From the NCBI GenBank assembly GCA_003427395.1, contig BFEA01000005.1:1044906-1088652 (forward strand): a DNA stretch of 43,747 nt, read 5' to 3'. This DNA is from Chara braunii (taxonomy: Eukaryota > Streptophyta > Charophyceae > Charales > Characeae). This document shows, piece after piece, positions 20,211 to 31,272 of this stretch (position 1 is the first letter of the stretch; the number at the start of each line of letters is the position of its first letter). The position numbers were made by a program, and so were the translations under genes. The notes under the pieces were generated by a model, which saw only the letters and a list, made by a program, of their open reading frames with translations, did not search any database and had not been told where the DNA came from.

Positions 20211-20829
20211 CAAGGAAAATAAGCAACAACGAGATGACAATTCCAGATTACACCATCACATTGAAAGCCAGATAGTCACACCGTGTCCAGAGAGCAGCAT
20301 TGCACCAATAATACACCAATGGAGGTTCATAGTATTGAAAACCAATGTCATGGAGAGCATACTCTCTCCTCATCAACACAAGAGTCCAGTCCCTTCACTC
20401 TCGTACTTAGCGCTCAGCGCCCAGCCTACTCCTAACACAACTACTACAGCCTACTAATTGACAATGCAACTGTTGACATCAGCAGCAACCCGAAGTACTT
20501 GAAGATGTCGCCCATGCAGACCATCGCCAATACAAGGTAAGTGCCCTCACATCATCATCATCATCCTTCACCTATCCCCTGATTTTACTCCCACGTCAGT
20601 CCTCTCTTACACCCAAAGACCACCCCTGCGCCTCACTGTAGACCAAGCCCACCAGCTATGGTGGCTGGGCTATGGCGCTGCCCTCAGCAGCGCCCTTCCT
20701 CCCTGCACGACTGCACGTGCTGCGCCTCGCCTCTCAGCGCCAGCCAACAGCCGCGAGCTCTTGCTCCATCAGCGTTGCCACTAGCAATGCGAGTGCCTGA
20801 ATAAGGCTGCCAAGGGTGAGTTTTTTCCT
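20211..20829. other. no gene recognised; probable distal LTR sequence
   Basis: Mixed-composition sequence with a short ATC run near 20551-20563. ACACAACTACT at 20436 also occurs near 26911, just 5' of the gag leader on the minus strand, so this may be the distal part of the minus-strand LTR. The rest shows no match between the two places. Confidence 0.35.
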
Positions 20830-21259
20830 TTATGGAAAGAGCTGGCCTGCTCGTGCAGCCTGGCTGCACGCCTGGGCCCAGAAGCTTCCGGAAGGCCCCA
20901 GGAGGCTGCCTATGTACAGCAACTACTGGGCTGCTGGGCCTCGTTCGGTTGGGCTCCCAACTGTCTCTGTATGAGGCTGCGAATCACGCCAGGGCCTGCA
21001 TTCTTTGCAAAAGCCTGGAAGGCCGTGGAAATGTCTTTATTGCCCGGCCTGAGTTTCTTTCAACCAACTGGCGTGTCGCAACTGCCTGGACCCCAAATAT
21101 GAAATTGACAGTCGAGGGCCTCTTGCGATATATAAGGCCCGCCTTCACTTAGGGCGGGCACCTCCGCCTTCACTTAGGACGGGCACCTCCACCTTCACTT
21201 AGGGCGGGCAATGCTGTAAACAAGGCCCCATAGGCCTACCGAGGACCCTGATCCTCGCA
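20830..21259 (-). mobile_element. 3' LTR of minus-strand Ty3/Gypsy element
   Basis: On the minus strand TGCGAGGATCAGG starts at 21259, immediately after a polypurine tract. The sequence matches the LTR remnant at 1-387 in order. Here the CCTTCACTTAGGGCGGG motif is triplicated with a 25-bp period (21142, 21167, 21192). The distal boundary is not certain and could extend to about 20436. Confidence 0.75.
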
Positions 21260-21924
21260 TTCCCTCCTCCTTTACTTCGTGAGTCCTCTGATAAGTCTCT
21301 TATTCTGCAGGCATCTTCCCCTTGAGGTGCTGTTCTCATGAGTTCTTCTCGTGTGAACCAACGATCCCCCTTAGGATCCAGATGATGTCTGAAGCTCACA
21401 CGATACTGCATTCTCGGTTTAGGAGGGCGCCCTCTGCCTAATGGTCGAGGAACAGGCATCACTCAATGCTCAACGATCTGGTCCACGTCCACTTCGCCAT
21501 CCATGGTTGGGGGCAGCATTAATCTTCTGGAGGGAAACTGCTCAGTGGCAGCAAAAGGTGCTAACTTGGAGGTACGGAACACAAGGTAGGTACGTAAGTG
21601 AGGTGGGATGCAGATTACATATGAAGGACCGTCTGGTTGATCTCCTATAATGTCTAAGATCTCCCAGGGCCCAAAGTACTGTGGCATTAGCTTGCGGGAT
21701 ATGCCTAACTCCTGACCAAGCTCAACGGACTCAACCCAGACTCTCTCGCCTACCTGAAAGTTAGAAGGTCGTCTATGCTTATTCTCAGATGCAATCATTG
21801 TTTCCTGAGATTTCCTAATATGTTCAACGGCCTGCTACAGCATCTGTTCATACTTGACAACAAACTCTATGTTGCCGGGTGCTGCAGTGGGTTCTCTTTC
21901 TGGTAGCAGAAAGTCAAGGGCAGT
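21199..21924 (-). pseudogene. pol: integrase C-terminus plus chromodomain-like tail
   Basis: This continues the integrase frame. The SH3-like GPF/Y region reads FQVGERVWV, then MPQYFGPWEILDIIG and FRTSKLAPF. A chromodomain-like tail follows, with VDVDQIVEH, then RPPKPRMQYRVSFRHHLDPK and DRWFTREEL. Stops are TAG near 21838 (likely Gln) and TGA at 21463 (likely Arg) inside the chromodomain. The frame finally runs through the polypurine tract into the LTR. A chromodomain at this place marks the chromovirus branch of Ty3/Gypsy, in which it guides insertion toward histone marks. This one is divergent: I see the YRVSFRH and W-EEL landmarks but not all aromatic cage residues. Confidence 0.75.
21260..21273 (-). 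other. polypurine tract of minus-strand element
   Basis: On the minus strand AAAGGAGGAGGGAA directly precedes the TG of the LTR at 21259. It overlaps the 3' end of the pol frame. Confidence 0.75.
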
Positions 21925-22653
21925 TCACGACTTCCAACCGAGATGCAGTTGGTTGGGAGTCATGCCTGTAGTACTATGCACAGCATTATTGTACAGGCTG
22001 GCAACGAGAGGAAGTTTCTCGTCCAAGTCGTCCTGACTTGGCTTGATATAGTGCCTAAGCAGGTGTTGTACTACTCGGTTCATTTGTTCCACTTGACCAT
22101 TTGACTCAGGATGATTCCCGAAAGTCATTTGGAGTCTTGTGCCCATTTGTTCAGCAGTAGACTGCCACAGTTCGCTCGTGAATCTTACATCCCTATCACT
22201 AACAATAGACGTAGGTAGACCAAAATCCCTTACCCAATTGTCCATGAAGACTTTGATGACAAAGTCAGTTTTAGCAGTTCCAGGCATAGCGATTAGTCTT
22301 GCATACTTAGTAAAGCGATCCACTATAACAAAGATGTGTCTTTTTCCAGACCTGCTGGTCACCAGGGTATCCATGAAATCCATGGACACACTTTGGTCTG
22401 GTCCTTCAGGGATCGGCAAAGGCTTGATCAGCCCAAGCGGAGCCTGAGTCCTTGGTTTGTCCCTTTGACAAACCTGACAGGTTTCAACATAGCGTTTCGC
22501 ATCTTCCATCATAGAAGGCCACCAGAATCTCTGCACTAAGTTTGCTGATGTCTTCCTATAGCCAAAATGACCAGCTGCATCATAACATTCTCCTAAAAAT
22601 AAACTACGCAAAGACTCACTATTAGCAACACATAGTCGTTTATTCCCTGCCTT
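21925..22653 (-). pseudogene. pol: Ty3/Gypsy integrase, zinc domain and catalytic core
   Basis: The frame is open from the TAG at 22654 to TGA 21925. The zinc domain reads ECYDAAGHFGYRKTS, then ETCQVCQRDK; the first His is Tyr here (TAT, likely from CAT). The catalytic core keeps all three acids: SMDFMDTL, VSDRDVRFTS and ESNGQVEQMNR. The core is about 160 residues, of normal length, and is followed by LPLVASLYNNAVHSTTG. The only defects seen are the Tyr change and the flanking stops, so it is far less decayed than the plus-strand element. Confidence 0.92.
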
Positions 22654-23625
22654 CTAGAGGAACAGCAAGCCATCTACCATCGTAAATTCGTCCAAAGTCT
22701 TTTTGTCCTTTGCTTGGAATCGACGGACGATCTCTGACATAACTGGATCTCCCTGATAGGCTTCCACCAACGATCGAGTGAGTTCGTCAGATATGTCGAA
22801 CTCAGTGACTAGCGTGCCCAAATAGTCTGCCCTTCGTGATAGTGCATCAGCCACTTTGTTATACGTACCCTTGATAGGATCAAGTTGATAGTCATACATG
22901 TTTATCACTTGAATCCATTTTTTGAGTGCGTCAGATAGTACAGGTTGTGTCTTAATCCAACGCAAAGTCTCATGGTCAGACCTCACATAGAATAATTTTC
23001 CTAGGAGGTAGTGTCTCCAATGAATCAGCGCTCTGTACAGGGCGTAGAGCTCTCTCTCATATGTGGACTTAGCTAACTTCTGAGAAGGCATCTTTTTACT
23101 CATGTACTCGACCGGTCTCAACTTTGGCCCCTCCTGTTGCGCAAGGACCGCGCCTATGCCATATTGGCTGGCGTCTGTGGTCACAACAAACGGCTTGTCA
23201 GGATCTGGAAGCTTGAGAACTTCATAGTGTGTTAGAGCATACTTCAATTTCTTGAAGCTTGCCTCACACTCTTCAGTCCACTCCCAAGGGGTGTCGAGTC
23301 GAGTTAGATCTGTTAATGGGGAGGCTACCGTACTATAGTTTTTGACGAAAGGACGATAATAGCCTGTCATTTCCAAGTACGATCTGACCTCAGTAACAAT
23401 ATGACGTCTAGGCCAATCACGTATGCTGGTCATCTTTGCATCTTCCGGCCTCAACCCATCTGTTGAAATCTCATGACCCAAGTACAAGATCTTAGTGCGA
23501 CCAAACTCGCATTTCTCCAAGTTAATCTTGTACTGGTGCTGTCTTAGGAGACCTAGCACTGTATTCAGGTGCTCAGCGTGCTCCTCTGCAGTCTTACTAA
23601 AGATGAGGATATCGTCGAGGTACAC
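22654..23625 (-). pseudogene. pol: Ty3/Gypsy RT palm end, thumb and RNase H
   Basis: The frame opens with the YLDD catalytic box (23611-23622) and continues through ILYLGHEIS, a thumb and the TEVRSYLEMTGYYRPFVKNY connection. RNase H follows: VVTTDASQYGIGAVLAQQEG (Asp), STYERELYALYRALIHWRHY (Glu) and YVRSDHETLRW (Asp), ending YNKVADALSRR. It closes with the linker to integrase and a TAG at 22654 where Gln fits. It is in the same frame as the integrase and chromodomain region, so pol from here to 21199 needs no frameshift. Confidence 0.93.
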
Positions 23626-23639
23626 GACGATAAACTTAT

Positions 23640-24225
23640 CTAAGAATCATGAAAAATCCTATTCATTGCGTGTTGGAACCTACCAGGGGCATTACATAGG
23701 CCAAAGGGCATCACCACAAACTCGTACAGACCATACCTGTTCTGAAATGCGGTTTTGTGTTGATCCTCATGTCTAATAACAATTTGATGGTATCCGGACT
23801 TTAGATCTATCTTAGTAAAGTACCGGCATCCCTGCACTCTATCCAATAGGTCGTCGATGCGGGGTAGGGGCTCTGCGTTTTTAACAGTGATGGCATTGAG
23901 ACCCCTATAGTCAATGCACATCCTCAGGGTACCTCCCTTCTTCGGTACGAGGAGCGCCATAAGGGGAGGTACTAGGCCGAATCCATCCCTTCTCTGCGAG
24001 CTCCTTGAGCTGGCGGCAGAGCTCACCTAACTCCGCAGGAGACATCCTATAGATTCGTCCTCTAGGCACCTTACTACCTGGGACCACCTCTATTGCATGG
24101 ACAACCTCCCTTTCTACCACGGCTGTGGGCTCCTCAAAAAGGTCGGAATACTGAGCCACAACTGATTCTATCTCTGGGGGTGATTTAACGACCTTCCCTT
24201 TCTCAGAGACAAAAACTAAGTACAT
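23640..24225 (-). pseudogene. pol: Ty3/Gypsy reverse transcriptase fingers and palm
   Basis: Two overlapping frames together encode the RT start. The first (24225 to 23911) has the SDLFEEP and VHAIEVVPGSKVPRGRIYR pre-RT region and the [13 protein letters not shown] motif. A one-base frame change near 23960 leads into the second (to 23640), with [43 protein letters not shown] and [15 protein letters not shown] further one-base loss near 23640 separates it from the YLDD frame. The NAPG-T-FQ block has Arg for the usual Thr. Confidence 0.92.
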
Positions 24226-24283
24226 GCCCTCCTAGCGATTCTGTTTATAGTAGTTATAGAAAGAGGAGGCACACATGCAACCT

Positions 24284-25132
24284 TTAGTTTTCCACTAGAC
24301 TGCTAGCTTTATACTTTTGCAGCCTAACGGTCCTACCGTTTGGAAGCTTGTGTATCAACACCTTTCTATCCCAATCAAACTGGGGTTGAGAAACCTCGAG
24401 GTAGTACATGCCTAATAGCATATCAAAGGGCAGTTCGTCGCTAACAAGGAAGGAGATTTTGTGGCTCCCTTCCCCTCCTCCATAGGAGAAGGTGCAGACT
24501 ACGTCCTTGACATAATCCTTTACCACCATTTGGTGCTTGTTGGCTAGCGTAGAAGCTACAGTTCTGCTAGGCCGCTGCACTTGGTCCCCTAAGCGCAGTC
24601 TATCCACACAAGCACGACTGATGAAGTTTCGTGTAGAGCCTATGTCTGCGAAGGCGCCAACCTTGCGGCCACCTACATCAACCTCTACCACGAAATGTTC
24701 ACCCTTTGGACCTCTACTAATCATCGCCCAAGAGTCCCTGGGGTCCTTCCCTGACCACTCGGTCTCTAACTCTTCTAGGGCCTCAGACACATCTCTCGAA
24801 CAGAGCGTCGGTGGGTCTAAATGTGTCTGCGGGGCGATGTGTGGGTCACTAGCCTTGGCCAATGCCTGAATTGGGGAAGGCAACGTAACCACTTCAACGC
24901 GAGTAAGAGCGGCTAACACTCCTACTCGCCCCAGGAGTTTCCCTGCGAAGTGCTCGCAGAAGCACTGCCAGAGTTTGAAGATAAGCCCACCACTGTTGGT
25001 GATGCTACCTTCGTTGTGACCTTTTTGCCTCACCATGTTCGTGACGTGTGGCCATAATTGGCACAGTTCATGCATGTGCCCCTGGCAACTCTGTCCCTCC
25101 ACACCTCGTAGTCTAAACCAATTTTCACCCAT
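24284..25132 (-). pseudogene. pro: retropepsin-like protease region
   Basis: From about 24900 down, this frame is a Ty3/Gypsy aspartic protease. VDVGGRKVGAFAD is followed by IGSTRNFIS, where the catalytic Asp is kept (24644-24646) but the next residue of the D-T/S-G triad is Ile (ATA, likely from ACA). The flap and second hydrophobic part are present, ending PFDMLLGMYYLEVSQPQFDW, where the usual GMDYL has Tyr for Asp. The first 70 or so codons of this ORF (25132-24930) are out of frame with gag and are not real. A frame change near 24930 joins gag to protease. The end at 24284 is a stop before the RT linker. Confidence 0.85.
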
Positions 25133-25506
25133 GCGGGTGTCCCTTAGTCGCCCTGACCCGTGGACCGTACTACCTTCTTCTTCCCGGTCCCCCTAGCCTT
25201 TTCTTTGATAGGCGCCACGACTCCCCCATCCGAAGTCTCATTGGCCCCATCCTGCTCTGTCACCTCCCCAAGGTCTGGGAAATCGTCAATCTCCGTCGTT
25301 TGACCATCGTGTTCAACAAACATTAACTGACCCTTCTTCTTCCAGTCCTGGGGGAGTCTCTTCCTACCATCATGAGACACCTGATGCGCGGATCCCAGCT
25401 TGGCCTCTATATCTAGGGCCTTCCTACTGAATGTAGCAAAGTTGTGTTGGTCTATGTAGGCTTCGTCCACTAGTTTGGTCCTGACTTCTGATGGAAGACA
25501 TCTCAA
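25030..25506 (-). pseudogene. gag: gag C-terminal part with damaged zinc knuckle
   Basis: This frame continues gag: LPSEVRTKLVDEAYIDQHNF, then a Lys/Asp-rich linker, TAA at 25144, and a CCHC-type knuckle at 25033-25074. The knuckle reads C-MN-C-ANYG-H-TSRT-W, so the fourth ligand, normally Cys, is Trp, and a TGA follows at once. The knuckle binds element RNA in the particle; this copy has lost that capacity. Confidence 0.85.
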
Positions 25507-26834
25507 ATAATCCGTGAGGAGTACTTGAGGTCAAAGCGCACACTAGGTACTACGATCAGACGTTCTACAACGTTTGTGACTTCGCGAACATTCTTGTACT
25601 TTTTGGCACAAAGATTGTTGATCGCGTCGGTGACCTTCTGAGCCCCTTGAGGGTCATGCCACCTCCTGTACACAGTCTGTACGAAATGTTCCAATGTCTG
25701 GGCCTGTGCCTATGCATCGAAGTTCTGACCATAGCCCTACTGCTGCACTAACCCGTTCAACCAACGTGCTGCCGATCCTTCTAAAAAGGACGCAACAACT
25801 ACAACCTCCTGCTCTGGCCTTGTAAGCTTATGCCTCACATATGTAGGCACAGTTCTTACCCAGGTGTCCAGATCCTCATCCTTCTTCCTGTCTCCAGAAA
25901 AAGGTTTAGGACTCAGCAGAGGAATCTTGGGCATCCACTGCATAGGCTGCATGGGCCCAGGGGCTTGCTGCAGTGGCTACATAGCCACTGAAATAGGCTG
26001 TTGAACACTAACCTGGGCCTGGCTTGACAGTGGGACTGTAGTGACCACTGTCGTAGATGGTACGACTGAGACTCTATGAACCAGACCACTAGTTACTACT
26101 GCACCACCAGGAGGGGGCATGCCAAACATAGGAAAGAAAAATGGCCCTGTGGGTTGCGGCATCGATGAAGGACCCGCACCCGCAAGGGGAACTACATCAA
26201 ATGGTGGCTGCCTCATCACTGTACGAGGAGCCCGAAGTTCAGCCAGGATTTGTTTCTGGCCTGCCACCAATTCGGTCAGCAATTCCTGCTGGACATTCTG
26301 CGCTTCTGCCACTGATAGTAAAGCACTACGCAGCATATGGACAGCAGGGTCTAATGCCGCCTCATCTAGCCCTTCCAGTCTGCCTCGCTCCTGCACTCTA
26401 CTTCCTAGTCTAGCCTTTCTGAGTATGGCTCTTCTTCTCCTCTCTGTTGCTTTGTCCAACTGCCGCTGCAGTTCCTCCTGAAATTCTTTTGCTTATCGGA
26501 TTTCTAAATCCTCCAGTGTGAGTGGACTCTGCTGGCTGACTTGCAAACCAGCAGACTGACTAACTGCAACCGATCCACCCTGCCTTGCTCCTGATGAAGA
26601 AGACTGGGAAGAGGTTTGTGACATTGAGGCGGCGGTAGCCATCGCATCCGCTAAGCTGGCTGTTGCGTCCCTAATCCTCCTCGCTGCTACCCTCTCCCTT
26701 GCTTCCCTTCGTAGTCTCCTTTCCTCCCCTGGAGCTAACTCCTGGAAGGTGATTGGTTGACTAAGAGCGGTTTACCGTGTGATCCTAAGGGGTTGCACTA
26801 GCCTTCCCTCCTCCTCACTGCTGTCTTCACTCAT
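25507..26834 (-). pseudogene. gag: gag N-terminal and capsid region
   Basis: Translation most likely starts at ATG 26834 (MSEDSSEEEGRLVQP). The same frame runs to about 25510, broken by two TAA stops in the N-terminal third, TAG at 25977, TAG at 25737 and one more TAG near 25707. Most fit lost Gln codons, one a lost Trp. The N-terminal part is Glu/Arg-rich and probably coiled (LRREARERVAARRIRD, then a stretch with EEL-RQLDKATERRRR). The centre is Pro/Gly-rich. The capsid domain (Retrotrans_gag) starts PKPFSGDRKKDEDLDTW and has VASFLEGSAARWL and FVQTVYRRWHDP. Gag forms the cytoplasmic particle in which reverse transcription occurs. A frameshift near 25506 leads into the C-terminal part. Confidence 0.85.
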
Positions 26835-26891
26835 GAGCTCTAGTGTGTGTGATCTAAACTAGAATCCACACTGAATCCTACCTTAGCATGA

Positions 26892-26912
26892 CACACAACC
26901 GCCTATGATACA
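26892..26912 (-). other. possible degenerate primer binding site
   Basis: On the minus strand TTGTGTATCATAGGCGGTTG resembles the TGGTATCAGAGC-type site complementary to initiator Met tRNA, with several differences. Its place upstream of the gag start is right. No verified LTR end adjoins it. Confidence 0.3.
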
Positions 26913-26916
26913 CAAC

Positions 26917-27594
26917 TACTTACGGTCGGACTGAACAGAAACAATTAGGTGATGTAGTTGCAACTAATGCCAGGTCCTACATGATATATATTAAGTCTAT
27001 TTTTTAGATTACTCTAATACACACAGAATTGCAGCAAATACCTAGTCTGTCTGTAGTTCTCTGTCAGTTGTTAGTCAAGTCTGTAACAACTAAATAATCA
27101 AAATATAAATAACATCTCCTGTTGGAGACGTACACTGGATGGCAAATTGTCTAATTATAGCCACTGTGAACTGTTACCGGAATACCCCCTCCCCATGTGT
27201 CCTTCTTGATTGGTCGCTTTGTGTCAATGTCCTAAGCAGCGTATCTAAAGGTGTGCAATCTGGCCCACCCCTGTGCCCCAAGTCATTGTCTAACTTGCCA
27301 GCCCCTGCACATTATTTACCCTCGCATGCAACGAGCCTTACACCCGATTTGATCAGGAGGGATTTAAGGAGAACCCCCATCTCCTCAGGAATTATTTAAC
27401 GTCGCAGACAGGACGACAATCACAGCCAGGTTCAACACCAAGTCCCTAGCCAGAAATATTTAAAAACGATCTAGTAAGCGTCTGTCCCACAGGGCTGACA
27501 TGCCCTGCACGACCTCTATTGCGCAAGCAGCGGAACCAAGGACTTGCTGCCAAGCATGTGTGTACTAGTCCCAGTGGGTTGACATGGTGACCGT
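26917..27594. other. no gene recognised; expected 5' LTR not found
   Basis: This stretch should hold the 5' LTR of the minus-strand element, but none of the 3' LTR landmarks (TGCGAGG, CCCTAAGTGAAGG, CCAGTTGGTTGAA) occur on either strand. AT-rich near 27000-27110. The ORF at 27139-27399 is unrecognised. Confidence 0.5.
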
Positions 27595-27596
27595 TG

Positions 27597-27616
27597 TCGG
27601 GACTGGTGAGTCCCGA
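27597..27616 (+). repeat. terminal palindrome of copy B
   Basis: TCGGGACT-GGTG-AGTCCCGA is a perfect 8-bp inverted repeat with a 4-nt loop, two bases inside the TG end. Copy C has the identical structure at 34381-34400. Confidence 0.9.
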
Positions 27617-28184
27617 ATAACTTCCCATCAGTCAAGAGACTGAATAGAGACGAATTGTGCACAACAGAGAAATCTGGAGTAAAGGAGGCAGGAGATAGAA
27701 AAGACAAAGGATTAGGCCATAGGAGGGAGTGATGTCCTGGGGTGAGAACCACAGGAGGAGAAAACCAGCGATGATACGAGAATAAGCGCAAGAGCGGGGG
27801 CATATAAGACGTAGCATGAGGTCGGAAGGGTCATTGGGATGCAACAAGACGAAAGCCAAATGGGCCCTTGAACCGGCAAACGCAGCACGACAGCAACAAA
27901 GGAATGATAGAGTCGAGAGATCGACGGTCCAGAGGTCGTGGGAAAATAGGAGAACGAGGGCCAACATGGGGGCCACCTACGGGAGCCTCGGGTTGGAGGC
28001 CCCGCGACCAAAAGAACAGGCACGCACAAGGCGCAAGAAAGACAAGGGAGAAGGGTCACCGTGGGGCGGCAAAATGCCCAAGGGACGTGGGACACCTCGA
28101 GGAAAGGCACCCGAGGCCATGTGGGACTAAGGAAAAATAATGGCATCCAATGTGAAAAGTGGAGGGGACCACCCATGAGACTAA

Positions 28185-28262
28185 GTGTCGGGGACCGCCG
28201 GGGGGACTAAGTGTCGGGGACCGCCGGTGGGACTAAGTGTCGGGGACCGCCGTCGGGACGGA
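28185..28262 (+). repeat. 26-bp GC-rich minisatellite, copy B
   Basis: GTGTCGGGGACCGCCGG recurs at 28185, 28211 and 28237, period 26. Related units lie near 12515 (copy A) and at 34845 (copy C). Confidence 0.93.
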
Positions 28263-28664
28263 TGGCGGGGACATGTGAAAGACCCAAGAAGAAACGGCGG
28301 CACCGCATGAGGGAAAATAATAAATACAAGGTGCATCGTCAAGATCGAGATCTTGACGGCCAAGAATATTAGCACCACTAGTGCCAGCGGTAGCAAACAG
28401 GAAGGCCAAAAGGAAAAAAAAAAGTAAAAAAACTTGAAATGGGTGGCATGGGAGCAATCCGAAAAATCTTGGATCAACCTCCCTCAAGAAAATAGAGTCA
28501 AAAAAGACCCCATGTGAAAAATAGGTCTCCGGGAGAAAATCGGAGTAGGAGGGGTCACTGTGGGAGATATAACGGACTGCACCTTGGGCATAGGAAGGGC
28601 CAAAACTAAGAGGAAGAGGCTAGAAAAGGGCCTTAACGGCCACTTGACACTTAGCATGCTAGAA

Positions 28665-28850
28665 AAAAAAAAAAAAAAAAAAANAAAGTGGGAGAATAAA
28701 ACAAAAAGAGTGAGAGGGAGTGAGTGAGTTGGTCGTCAGTAGGGACTGCCACAAGTAGTGACTGGCAGGTCCCTACTGTCCAAGAAAGGAGGAAAAAAAA
28801 AGAAAAGAAAAGAGAAGAGAAAAGAAAAGAAAAGAAAAAGAGAAAAATAC
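28665..28850 (+). repeat. A-rich and GAAAA-type simple repeats
   Basis: A poly(A) run at 28662-28690 and (GAAAA)n at about 28793-28848 flank a GGGACTGGCAGGTCCC palindrome. Equivalent tracts exist in copies A (13050-13210) and C (35510-35865). Confidence 0.9.
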
Positions 28851-28914
28851 CTTAACGGTAAAAAACGGTCACTTGGGGAGATTCATCCGTTACCAGATTC
28901 ATTCTGGAATATGG

Positions 28915-28987
28915 CGGTTACAAAGGACTTTGATTTTCTTTGATTTTTGCAGAGAGAATCAAAGAAAACCAAGGCCCTATGCAACCG
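28915..28987 (+). repeat. 73-nt conserved hairpin, copy B
   Basis: CGGTTACAAAGGACTTTGAT pairs with the arm ending GCAACCG, around a loop near GCAGAGAG. Same length as the hairpins at 13277 and 35951. Confidence 0.9.
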
Positions 28988-30108
28988 AAATAAAACGGAT
29001 TACATAGGGGAGGAGAAACACATGTTTTAGGTGCATCCGGAGCCAAATATTGAGCCCGGATGCACTTAGGAATTTAACGCTTCATTTTCTTTTAGCATGG
29101 GGCAAGTTGTGGGACTGTAGGACTACAAAAATACCCATGAATGCAGTCCGAGAAACAATGGACTGCATGGGGGTGCCTAGGCTAAGAGAAAATGAGCCAC
29201 GGCAAACCCGGAAGGCTAGAAAGAAGCAATTTCGGCATGGGGCAAGAAAAAACGGGAAACGGCAACCGTGAGATAAGATCTCACGGCCTAGAAAACTCGG
29301 CACATGAAGAGATGACGGGACCACCAATGGCAAGGGGGTCCAAAAATAAAAATTGGACACTATCCAAGATGTTGTTAGGGACCAAGTGGGTCGAAATAAT
29401 AAAAGTCGGAAAATGAGACGCGCGCCGGCGGGACCGCCAACGGGACAAGAAAATGGAACTAGTATGGAGGAAAGTGGCGGGGAGTTGGGATGTCCCAAGG
29501 GAACGAGGAGCAAGCACAAGGAATAATTGTGCAAGCAAACGACACCGTCAAGATCGAGGATCTAGACGGTGGGAAATATTAGCACCACTAGTGCTAACAC
29601 TAGTGGAGGCAAGTGGGAGAGTCGTAGGGAGAAAAAAAAGTAAAATAATGATGTTGGGAGGGTTGGCCAGCAGTCCGAAATATCTCGGACTAGTTAGGCA
29701 TGAGAAAATGGAGCCTTGAAAGACTCAATATGAGAAAAAGGTTGTCCTTAGAAAATCGGAGCCAAGGGGGCTCAAAATTGGACAAACGGGAGCAAAGTGG
29801 AACCCTCTAGGAGCATGAGGGTGCCATTGTTGAAATCTGCGATATAACAGCTAAGTACCAGCCATTAACCTGGCCTTGAATAAGACCCTAAGGCCTAGAA
29901 AGAGGGTGCACAACAGTTTGACACTTGTCACAACTGAAATAAAACAAAAAGAAAGAAAAATGAGAGAAAAAGGAGCGAGAATGAGACAAAAAGGGAGAAA
30001 AGAGTGGAGGAGAGTGTGCCGGACTATTGGGACCTGCACAATAGGGACTGGAAGGTCCCAATTGTGACCTCATCCCTCCTAGAATGAGGGAGGGCAATCT
30101 GGATTGCA

Positions 30109-30135
30109 GAGATATGGTCCTTGGGGCCATATCTC
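30109..30135 (+). repeat. GAGATATGG stem-loop, copy B
   Basis: GAGATATGG pairs perfectly with CCATATCTC around TCCTTGGGG. The stem differs from copy A at paired positions while the loop is kept. Confidence 0.9.
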
Positions 30136-31252
30136 AATAAAATTTGAATTAAAAAGAAGAAAATGAGAGAAAATATGAAAAGGAAATGACCGGTTTACCT
30201 TTGGACCATGGAGCTGAGATCAGATCTCATGGTGGAGAGGAACTAGCCGTTTTTTGTGGGCCAGCTCAAAACGGCTAGCTCCGGAATGAGGTGGCAGCCC
30301 AAAATGGAAAGAAACAAAAGAAGGAAAGGGACAAAAGTGTGCATTTGGCCCAAAAAAAAGCCAGATGCACTAAAAATTAAAAAAGTGGACTTAGGGGCTC
30401 AAAATTGAAGCAAGGGCTACTTGGGGTTGGCAAGGAATATTGTTGGCCTTAGATCTCAGCCAGATCCAAGGATGAAAATGTGCCGCTGCATGGAAAAATA
30501 TCTCGGCCAACCAAAAATGGGGTACAAACTGAAAAAATCGATAAAAAGGTCCACTAGGCCTTTTTCTCTCAAGTAAAATTGCCCCTTTGGCATTAGGACC
30601 CAAGAGAGCAACATTTGTGAAGTGAAAAGGAGGCCGAAGTAGGCCAAGAGGCAATCCGAGTTAGTACCAACCACTCGAACTGCATGTACTTGGCCAAAAA
30701 GAGGCCCGGGTACCTCCGGAAGGGCCTAGTAGTGGATTTTTGCCTTGGGGGTACCTCGGTTCACCTCAAGGCTCATGGGGAGGCTCATGGGCTGGCCGGA
30801 CTGCTGGTTTCAGCCTACATAAGCTGGGAATTCAGTCCGCCACTTTCACAATTGCATGAGGAGTGCCCATGCTGCCCAAGTGAGCTCATGAGAGCAGTCT
30901 TTCACTTGGAGAGAGGAGAGGAGAGCCCATACCAGTTTGGGAGCTTGGTGGAGGCCATGAGGTAAGGAAAGAAGCTCTAGAGACTAGAGGTAGTAAGGCT
31001 GGCACTAGGGGAGGTGATCTGCCATAGCCCCCTGGGTGTGAGGAAGAGAGATAGGCCAGAGGGAGCCCCATTAGCCCTCCCAGAAGGGAGGACTCCATAG
31101 TCATGGTGATAGGAGTTTGTGGCAACTTGGGGAGAGGTGAGAGAGGAAGGAGAGAGGCTTGAAGAAGGAGGGAGCCATAACCAAGGAGGAGTTGTGCAAG
31201 GAGGGAGAAAGCCTCATCAAGATTGAAACTCCATCTCCAAGACATTAACAAG

Positions 31253-31258
31253 GTGAGT
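31253..31258 (+). promoter_or_regulatory. splice-donor-like site before the CT-rich tract, copy B
   Basis: ACAAG/GTGAGTGG follows a CATCAAGATTGAAACTCCAT segment. The CT-rich tract starts about 20 bp further. Confidence 0.4.
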
Positions 31259-31272
31259 GGAAGGAAGAGGAT

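Noticed and set aside
24930-25132. N-terminal part of the 282-codon minus ORF as protein
   Set aside because: Out of frame with the zinc knuckle that the same DNA encodes; the real frame is the one with the CMNC motif.
27712-28176. 154-codon minus-strand ORF in copy B
   Set aside because: Not conserved as an ORF in copies A and C; it overlaps plus-strand ORFs of similar length.
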